A stretch of 64,000 nucleotides of DNA, from contig OY754337.1 of the NCBI GenBank assembly GCA_963573305.1, positions 47,691,164-47,755,163 on the forward strand. The letters run 5' to 3'. The notes below the pieces were generated by a model. It was not told the origin of the DNA. It was given only the letters and a program-made list of their open reading frames with translations, and searched no databases. Of this stretch, positions 56,700 through 64,000 are shown piece after piece. This stretch comes from Pyrrhosoma nymphula (Eukaryota > Arthropoda > Insecta > Odonata > Coenagrionidae). The translations under genes were made by a program, and so were the position numbers. Position 1 is the stretch's first letter. Every line of letters starts with the position of its first letter.

Positions 56700-57910
56700 G
56701 AAAACATAATAACTGTGATAGACTCTGAAAGATCAACAGGGGGGTATAAATATGTACACTGCAAAATAGTTGTAATAGACGTCTTTGGCTTTGGTTTTTC
56801 ATTGGGTGAGCACGGGGAAAACTGGGGAGTTCACTGGAGCTGGGTCAAGGGAACCAAACTTCGTACTTCACGAAAAAGGAACGAGGCACAGGCACACAAA
56901 CGAAAGGGAAGCGGTTAAAGTCATCCTTTCGCTACGAATTTCCCGGCGAATTATTCAGGTGAATTCATCTCGGACTTCATACTGGCTTAATGTACTCATA
57001 TTAGCCGATGTCTCGATGGGAGACTAACCTACAAATACAACCCTGAATGTCATAGGAAAGTCTCTAATCGAAACGTCGGCCAATACGAAGACATTGACCC
57101 AGTTATGAAGTCCGAGAAGAATTTACCAATTACCTGATAGGTTTCATGAACGGTCTCTACGTCCGCTTTTACTTTCTCTTGAGCACCTCATACATTCTGT
57201 TCCCTTGCCGTCCAAAAGCTCCATTCTTATATTCATTCATCTTTCGCACTTACGGCATATTTTCCCGTCATATCCCCTTCAACATTTTGTTTCCTCTCAC
57301 CATATTACCAATATGAAAGCCTAATGTAAAAACTTGAGTGATTTATAAAGACCTGTTAGAGCCAAAGGAGTTTCAAAATTTCAAAGTAAAACCAACTGCG
57401 TATCAATTATCGACACTCAATTCTTCCATGACAATATGGAATGATATTCAGGATCACTGAATAAGCTCAAATAGATCGAAAGAATTTACCTTTAAAATGT
57501 TTACATACCTTATTGTAAACATTTACAATTATTGCATCAATTCTTACATAAGTACTTTGGAAATCAGGTAAAATTCTGGTTTCGCAAATCTGCAAATTGA
57601 CAAGAACTACAGGCACATGCTTTGTGTTTATTGTGACATTCATACGTGGATCACTTGGAAAATACTCAATATGGACTTGACTTTTTCGATTTTTCCTATT
57701 GATACAACTAACTATTATTAACAGCACGCCGTGCATGTTTTCAGCATGCCACATGAATCTCTGTCAGTTTATTTAGCTACAAAATACATAAATACTAACG
57801 GCCATTCTAACATTGGTAGCATACCTACCTAGAGTGTACTGCGTACTTGTGAGGCTTCGCCTCTTGAAAAGCATTAGCGATTTATGCTAATGCAAAAATA
57901 GTCGTAGTTG
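56700..57910. other. Unassigned DNA
   Basis: No gene or repeat family recognised. Confidence 0.4.
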
Positions 57911-57986
57911 CACTAACTTTAATAGGGTATAGTTTAATGCATGTTTGTGACTGCTCACCCCCTGTCACACAACTTTGAGGTGGCTT

Positions 57987-58230
57987 CATTTTAAATAAAA
58001 CAAAGTTGGTAAATTTCCACACAGTATATTATCAACCACAAAATACAACACCGACCAAGGTTTCGGCACGTAATACCATTCTCAACCTTGAGAATGGCAT
58101 TACGTGCCGAAACCTTGGTCGGTGTTGTATTTTGTGGTTGATAATATACTGTGTGAAAATTTACCAACTTTGTTTTATTTAAAATGGACATAAAGTATTT
58201 CCACAATGTTAAGCCTGATACGCTTTTATA
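57987..58230 (+). mobile_element. Hammerhead-bearing foldback element J, nested
   Basis: Arms 57990-58090 and 58092-58190 are almost perfectly inverted (TTTAAATAAAACAAAGTTGG, ACAGTATATTATCAACCACA, CCGACCAAGGTTTCGGCACG). The tail ATTTCCACAATGTTAAGCCTG is at the right. Exact 13-bp repeats TTTGAGGTGGCTT flank it (57974-57986, 58231-58243). It is 244 bp. The target is a LINE tail of known form, which fixes the element borders to the base. Confidence 0.95.
58085..58123 (+). ncRNA. Hammerhead-like motif, U3-A8 variant, 3-bp stem III
   Basis: Stem I ACC/GGU (58085-58087 with 58121-58123), core UUGAGAA (58088-58094), an extra U, stem II GGCA/UGCC with a UUACG loop, GAAAC (58109-58113), stem III ACC-UU-GGU and triplet GUC ending at 58120. 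The minus arm has the same core and stem II but its stem I does not pair. Confidence 0.55.
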
Positions 58231-58269
58231 TTTGAGGTGGCTTGCAGGGCATTTTGTAGATGTAGGTGC

Positions 58270-60345
58270 ACAAGGAAATCGAACGACATTCGACACAAAC
58301 ATACGGGAGCAGGGTGCCGACGGCTGGGTAACGGGCATAACCCACTCACTCTCAGCCACCATCCAGATTTCGGGAGTAGGTATCATCTCCCCATACCCCT
58401 CGCTCATCTTAGCGGTTCCCAACGCACTGTTGCGTCACATCCATCCACGCGGCCTCCTACGAGCTGGGTCGGCGCTCCTCAAGATTATCCGACGTGAACG
58501 GGCCCGAAAGATGTTCGGATAACGGATACGCCGCCAAGAGGTGGATGCCGCCGAAATCAGGCATGCAAACAACAATAAAACTCGAAGCTGTTTGCCTACC
58601 GCGTCGTGAGAAATAAATACGACTCACGAAAAAGCTTACCGTCCTGCATTACCACGCCCACAGGATGAAGCGGGTGTCTTGTAGTGGTAGCGAAACCTGG
58701 TGGCAGTCGCCTACGCGAAGCGTTACGTCAAGGAAGGGAAGGCTCGTGTGGAAGTTGTCGGCTAAGGAGGGGAAGATAGAAGACAGCACATGGTAGGCAA
58801 CGATATAAAAATAAACTGGGTATAACTTCAGCGAGCGTGAAAGTGTCAGCAGCGCGGCTAACGTCCATGTTTACGATATTAAAAAGGCGTGGCCGTCGCA
58901 TAACGGCCAACAGGAGTACAACACGGAGTGTGGATATGACTGGCAGTGGGGAATAAATAAATATATAATCAAACATAAATAATTAAATTAATATTTCTAA
59001 AAATATTAATATGGAAATTATATATAACATTAATGTTACATGAAACTCAGATTTAAAATATTCATACTAAAACTGGTAGTCAAACGAGGAGAGGCCTTAT
59101 TTCCCCCTGAGGAGCTAGTTTGCTGGCATCGGACTCTTCCAATAAAAAAGGTCTTTTGCGCAACTGCCAGCACGTTTCCCTTTAACTATAACTAATCCAG
59201 TGAGTAGACCGCTAGGATATCAACCGGAGGACTAGGGCTGAAAATCAGGAAGAGTTTTAGGGAAGTTCAGCTTTATCAAAGTCGTTTAATTTTTTTGGTT
59301 CCCTCAGAAATTAGACATAGAAACCTTAGGCGGTTCGGGAAAAGGTACTGACCCCCCAACATGAATGAATTCATGATTTCCACTCGCCTAAGGGCATAAT
59401 GCTAAGTGAACTTCACCCTCACATATCAAGCTGACATGGGCTCAATACTGTTACTTGGTATGAGTTTGATCTTCGGCAGATTGTTTTATAAATATTTAAC
59501 AGCCTTTCAAAATTTCCTTCTCGACGAGACTCAACAGGAAATATATTTAACTTCCTGCATGTCATTATCTCATGATCTCCTTAAAGTGGTAGATCAGAGG
59601 AGGGAGTTAGGGTTTGCAACCAGAAATTAACGGGATCAAATCAGAGTGGCACATCAGGTGTAACTGCCAGCTAAGATTTTAGAGCCATCTTTGAGATAAT
59701 CTTTGATTTTTCTGAAAAAAAACAACGGGCAGTGAGAACAACATGGCCTCGACAACGTTAGGTATGAGAATTTTTGTAACAAAAGGGCTGGCTAAACACA
59801 TTTCTAAAAGCAATAATATAGAGCCACGCTGAACGGAGCAAATATTAATTACAAGGAAAAACAAGTAACAGATAATTACAAAGAAACTGGCATTAGTATA
59901 AGGTAACCCAGATAATTAAACAAACGATAGAGGTCATAGTTATTTGGACGTTACGAATGTAATTGTCCATGTAACCTGAATTTTTAACTCCATGTTCCAA
60001 GTTCTATGTAAGTTCCAAAACGCCATGGACCCTTATAACTATTGATTCCATATGGCAGGTGTAGAAGGCAAATATCAACAAAACAATAAATGAACTCAAT
60101 TCTACGATATAATCCAAAAATAAAGAATAACTGTGTATAAAATATTTTTTTCTATTTGTAGTGACTAAAATATTCAATGTATTATTTAAATAATAAAAAG
60201 ATGCTAATATGGCATAAAAGTTTTGAAAATGGACAAATAATGGCTTCCGTGTAATGAAAACGCTGAATATTTTTTCTCGTTCCCACTAAATTTAAAAGTC
60301 TCTTATTCCCCTGCATAACAAAGTAACTGAGATACTTGAACCGTA
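58270..60345. other. Unassigned DNA
   Basis: 58270-58560 is CpG-containing with open frames on both strands that show no known domain. GGTAGCGAAACCTGGTGGCA near 58686 repeats a sequence near 46952. The rest is AT-rich and unrecognised. Confidence 0.35.
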
Positions 60346-60350
60346 GATAA

Positions 60351-60779
60351 GTTGGTAACCTTAAGTCAGTTAAATACTTAGGTGTGACCCTTACTCAGGA
60401 CCTGTCTTGGGGGAAACACGTTCGGGAAATATGCGGACAGGCTAGTCGCAAATTGGGATTTATCAAGAGAATATTAGGAAAATGCGACGAGAAAGTTAAA
60501 GAGCGTTGTTATTTTTCACTCGTGAGACCTCACTTGGAGTACGCCGCTAGCATATGGGACCCTTACGAAGTAGGACTAATCTCTGAAATAGATAGAATAC
60601 AACGGAGAGCAGCAAGATTTGTGAAAGGTTGTTACGATAAACTTAGCAGTGTTACCGAATCTTTGAAGGAATTAGGGTGGGAATCTTTAACTGATCGAAG
60701 GGAAAAATATAGGTTAAATCTTTTGCGCAAACTCGGAGCAGACAGTTTCTTGCCGGACGTTCAACACATACTGCTATAG
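60351..60779 (+). CDS. LINE reverse transcriptase C-terminus, partial
   Basis: Open frame of 142 codons ending in TAG at 60779; an in-frame stop at 60348 marks the truncation point. Motifs: VKYLGVTLTQDLSWGKHV, LGFIKRILG, VKERCYFSLVRPHLEYAASI, WDP, RIQRRAARFVKGCYDKLSSV, LKELGWESL. It aligns position by position with the C-terminal half of 32787-33863, with roughly half of the residues shared, so the two belong to related but distinct subfamilies. Not functional alone. Confidence 0.85.
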   Translation, partial: VGNLKSVKYLGVTLTQDLSWGKHVREICGQASRKLGFIKRILGKCDEKVKERCYFSLVRPHLEYAASIWDPYEVGLISEIDRIQRRAARFVKGCYDKLSSVTESLKELGWESLTDRREKYRLNLLRKLGADSFLPDVQHILL

Positions 60780-61330
60780 CCAACGTACTACGGTAGAAGC
60801 GATCACAGGAATAAAATAAAGGAAATTGACTGCCGAACCGATAGATTCAAAATGTCATTTTTCCCACGTACAATAAGGGATCATAATAGTTGCGATAGAT
60901 CAATCACATGAAACTCCCACCCTCAATAGGTAGTGTAGAATTTTCACTTGTGCTTAATAACACCACATAATTACTAACTCTTCACACCGGTCGATTAGTC
61001 CGGCATTATTTTATTTTGTTCTTTGCATGAGGTAGCATCTCTTAGTATTCATAAATTAACAGTATCAGTAATATTAACCACTAGATGTGTCTATAGCATT
61101 TTTCTGCATGTTTGTATGTTCTTTTACGTATGACTCTCCCAGTTTCCGGTTGGACTGCGCACTGTTCTCCTGACTGCTTTTGGCCTGCGCCTAGCGCAAG
61201 GGGGAGCGTGCGAGGTTCTGACTTGTGCTAGGATGAGTGCTGCATGCCTGGTGTGGAATCACCCCGTGCCACACACCCCGGTGGTGGCTTGCACGGTACA
61301 TCGTAGATGTAGATGTAGATGTAGATGATA
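60351..61330 (+). mobile_element. 5'-truncated LINE (CR1/Jockey-like), GATGTA-tailed
   Basis: It holds the last third of the RT frame (60351-60779), then a 3' UTR of about 550 bp with the same blocks as 44618-45230, the hairpin CACCCCGTGCCACACACC..GGTGGCTTGCACGG and the tail TAGATGTAGATGTAGATG (61306-61328). The catalytic RT motifs are missing. Confidence 0.9.
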
Positions 61331-61634
61331 GTGGCTCAATCTAGGTCATGGACCCTGGAGCCAGTCTAAAGCTTCCGGTGTGAAATATTTTAATTGTATA
61401 CATGTGATATACTTGAAGCTGAAGTAAATAAATAATCACTACTTGCAGAGGGTGCCCGTTGAATTCGTAGGGGAGAGAAAAAACCTTTAAAAAATTTCAT
61501 AGGATTTAAAGAATGCTCATGATGTGACGTGCAAAATTCATGTACCTACCATTAAGAAAATCAAGGTTATGGCTTGTGGAAAAACCAAGAAGACAGAATA
61601 AACACCAAACTTATGAATCAAAAAACTTGCGCAC

Positions 61635-62219
61635 GTGGAAGAATTTTGCTATCTGGGAAGTAGGATAACCAGCGATGGAAGAATTCAGAAAGACATTGTG
61701 AGCAGAATAGCCAAAGCAAAGGCATGCTTGGCGTGCATGCAAGGCATGGAAGAATCTACTGAGAGCTGGTTACACAATGCTGGAAGTAAGGAAGTACTTT
61801 ATTAAAATATATATTTGGAGCACAGTGTGGCATGGCAGTGAAGCCTGGAAAATAATAGCAGCAGAGCAAAGGATATTGAAAGCAATGGAAATGTGGTGTT
61901 ACCGAAGATTGATGATGATTACACGGAAAAAGAGAACCACTAATGAAAGAGTACTCCGAAGAACTGGAGAGAAAAGAAGTACAATGAAAACTCTGCGTAG
62001 AAGGAGAGATAAACTTACTGAACAAATTTTGTGACACAACAGTGAAAAGATTTTTGGAAGGAGAAATAATTGGGAAGATTTGTAGAGGAAGACCAAGAAT
62101 GGAATTCTTCAAGCAAATCACGTAGGACGTCAAAGTAAATAATTATGTAGGAATGAAGCGGTTGACAGAGAGGAGAGTGGAACGGAGAGCTGCTGCAAAC
62201 CAATCTTCGGATTGATAAC
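61635..62219 (+). pseudogene. RTE-like LINE C-terminus, longest copy
   Basis: Plus-strand reading: FCYLGSRITSDGRIQKDIVS, RIAKAKACLA, then after a frameshift VRKYFIKIYIWSTVWHGSEA, WKIIAAEQRILKAMEMWCYR, RTGEKRSTMKTLRRRRDKL, and after another frameshift KRLTERRVERRAAANQSSD and stop at about 62208. Length and order match the end of RTE-type proteins. At least two frameshifts make it dead. It is the best local reference for the three other RTE-like fragments. Confidence 0.75.
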
Positions 62220-62224
62220 AACTA

Positions 62225-63670
62225 AAAATGATAGAATTATTGTAATTAAATGCATGTGAAACTGGCCAACATGAGATGTCCAAGCAGGATGGAAAATAAG
62301 TCGCGAGGCATTGCGAATTCAAAAGCCTGGAAGGTTATTGTCGTACAGTTACTGCAAAAGAAAAAAGCGAACGAAAAAGGTCGCCTCGTGACACAAACCG
62401 ATTGACAAGGCGAACATCCACCGCCTTTAAGCCGTCGCCGTGCATGCTAAGGTGTGTCCCTCCGAAATCTTTTCTACCTCCTGTCTCGTCCCAAGTGGCG
62501 TGCCTCCTTTTGGCGTGGTGGTGGCACGCACCGTTATGTCTCTCTCTCTCTCTATACTTGCCCCTTTGAACACGACACGCTGAGAACGGCCCCCTCTTCC
62601 CCCTCCTCCCGCCCCCCCAATTTCCACCTCACTGCCCTCTCACCTCCTACCCCTCTCAAGGGGCCTACCTCTCTCTCCAAAGACACTTCCGCACTCAATT
62701 GTTCCACGGTGGAGAGAGACAGAGAAAGGGGGTATGGCGGAGAAGACGTCAGATGAACGGGGCAATCTCCCACAATCAATCCGCGGGATGGAATTTTTTT
62801 AGCTCGAACTGGGGCATTAACTCAAAATTGGAGCATACGTAAGGTAGTCACATCCATCACTATGAGTTCAATTTGTAATTGAACATCTCGTTCACAATCT
62901 CAAAAACTTAAAAAAAAATCATTTCAAAATCATCCAAACCCCCTATTAAATCCCCTATGGCAATTGCACATCGATCCACTCTTAAACCCTCCAAAAATAC
63001 TATCCTCCGCCGCACACTTTCCAACTAAATGCAAAAAAGTAAAACTTCACCATGGATTCACGGTCCCCCCCTCACTCAATAACTAACCAATCCGTCGCGC
63101 ATAAGCCTCCTAGGTATCTCAAACCACCTGAACCAGATAGAAAAATAAGTAAAATAAAATAAACCCGGAAACACCATTCTCAATAGTCCCCCAGCAACTG
63201 ACTAGCCAAAGTCATTGTCACATTACTAAACAAAAAACTTTGGTAAAACATCTGTAATAGGAAGCACAAGAGCAAGAATTATTGAAGACCTAAACAACCA
63301 AATACCTAAAAACATAAAAATAAATCATAAAAGCCCCGCCCTAAAAACTTTCCCCAGTCCATAGAGATCATACTGAAAAGGGACAAAAAAGTCGCAAGAC
63401 CTGTAGCCATAGCTGCAGCTGCTAGTCATCTTTATCATCATTGGGTATTCTACCGAATGATTAGTACGTTTTTGGACGGTCCTTATCCATTTTATACCAC
63501 AATAGGGACGATGTATCGGCCCACGGTATTTTGTGCGAAAACAGCCACGCGCATATTTACGCAAAACATATTTTTTATTTGTTTTTCATCCGTGGCCATC
63601 GCAAACAGAATGGGACAGCCTTTCACACCGGGTATTAAGTAATTAATAACGGACGACCACACACAATTAT
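62225..63670. other. Unassigned DNA with pyrimidine-rich segment
   Basis: 62500-62720 is C/T-rich (TCTCTCTCTCTCTA, CCCCCTCTTCCCCCTCC) and gives low-complexity open frames on both strands. No gene or named repeat. Confidence 0.4.
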
Positions 63671-63674
63671 ACCC

Positions 63675-63765
63675 AGGGTGGTGAAAAATCTACCAAGGTA
63701 GGACTCGAACTCGCGACTCTTGGCGAGCAACATAATTAGGTTAGCAGGTGAGAACTTTGCCCCAC
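63675..63765 (-). repeat. tRNA-like SINE head or pseudogene
   Basis: Minus strand: TGGGGCAAAGTTCTCACCTG, CTAATTATGTTGCTCGCC, and box B GAGTTCGAGTCCTAC. A tRNA-derived promoter is likely; no intact cloverleaf. Confidence 0.45.
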
Positions 63766-63899
63766 CATCACCAAGACCGACAAATATCTGTTCGTAAATA
63801 ATAATTACCATTACAATACATTCTAAAAACACTATTCTTCACCATTCGTTGGATCAAGCATTTCGAAAAACACAGATTCCGAGGCATTGGTTTCGATTT

Positions 63900-64000
63900 A
63901 AGTTCTACACCTATATCTGCATACCACGCGCCTCTGCGAGCCGCTGCAGAGGCGTGTGGTATGGGGTGTTTGGACACCAGATATGGAAGAGGGGAGGGGT
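63900..64000 (-). repeat. LINE 3' end, running off the window
   Basis: Minus strand: TCTGGTGTCCAAACACCCC, ATACCACACGCCTCTGCAGC, GGCTCGCAGAGGCGCGTGG. It matches the 3' hairpin of the LINE at 32672 (GGTGTCCTAACACCCCCCGC). The hairpin stem is nearly perfect here although loop and stem bases differ from other copies. Confidence 0.7.

Larger units (their letters stand above)
57917..58262 (+). repeat. LINE 3' tail split by foldback element J
   Basis: Left part 57917-57986: TAGGGTATAGTTTAATGCAT, CACCCCCTGTCACACA, ACTTTGAGGTGGCTT. Right part 58231-58262: TTTGAGGTGGCTTGCAGGGC, ATTTTGTAGATGTAG. Removing 57987-58243 restores a normal tail like those at 28080 and 47726, which proves the foldback is the later insertion. 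Confidence 0.85.

Noticed and set aside
17856..58243. Reading the foldbacks as CRISPR repeats, Rho-independent terminators or cut-and-paste MITEs
   Set aside because: The host is eukaryotic, repeats are dispersed, duplications vary from 12 to 14 bp, and the tail is one-sided, none of which fits those classes.
61756..62133. A 125-codon minus-strand open frame
   Set aside because: It is antisense to the RTE-like plus-strand sequence, whose protein motifs are recognisable.
1..64000. A complete autonomous Penelope-like element or transposase gene
   Set aside because: No GIY-YIG domain, Penelope RT or transposase motif was found in any frame; only CR1/Jockey-like and RTE-like LINE proteins are recognisable.

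Overview
This is a 64 kb piece of AT-rich eukaryotic nuclear DNA. I see no operon, no bacterial-style gene density and no complete host gene. The repeat content (CR1/Jockey-like and RTE-like LINEs, tRNA-derived SINEs, hAT-type and other MITEs, an LTR-element relic, hammerhead-bearing foldbacks) points to an invertebrate, most likely an arthropod with a repeat-rich genome. The species cannot be fixed from the sequence alone.

Layout: 1-11.5 kb is mostly unassigned DNA with one long-TIR MITE, tRNA-like SINE pieces and two weak coding candidates. 11.5-16.5 kb holds two decayed RTE-like LINE ends, a SINE, a LINE 3' end, one fairly convincing but unidentified exon (about 14.2-14.7 kb, minus) and a 1 kb element with long TIRs. 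17.8-24.3 kb is a cluster of foldback elements, MITEs and a SINE. 27-34 kb has LINE 3' fragments, a foldback split by a 558-bp solo LTR, another foldback, and the best coding sequence of the window, a 5'-truncated LINE reverse transcriptase (32787-33863, minus). 36-37 kb has a MITE and an intact hAT-type MITE. 41-46 kb has more foldbacks and LINE ends. 47-55 kb is dense in TIR elements and foldbacks, including a perfect 244-bp palindrome. 55-64 kb has LINE fragments, a foldback nested in a LINE tail, and two more LINE ends.

The most interesting signal is a dispersed family of short (about 180-290 bp) inverted-repeat elements. Their arms carry hammerhead-ribozyme-like cores: CUGAUGA or a variant, a short stem II, GAAAC, a minimal stem III and GUC or GUU. 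They end in a conserved asymmetric tail (TTCCACAAAGTT..GCC) and lie between 12-14 bp direct repeats. I find those repeats for nine copies: six exact, two with one mismatch and one with an indel. Several copies replace the catalytic-core pair C3-G8 by U3-A8, which looks like compensatory change. The features fit a non-autonomous, retrotransposed, ribozyme-bearing family of the Penelope-like/retrozyme kind, here as head-to-head inverted dimers. No Penelope reverse transcriptase is visible, so the mobilising partner is an inference.

No known host pathway can be described. Apart from two or three unidentified exon-like segments, everything recognisable is mobile DNA at various stages of decay.
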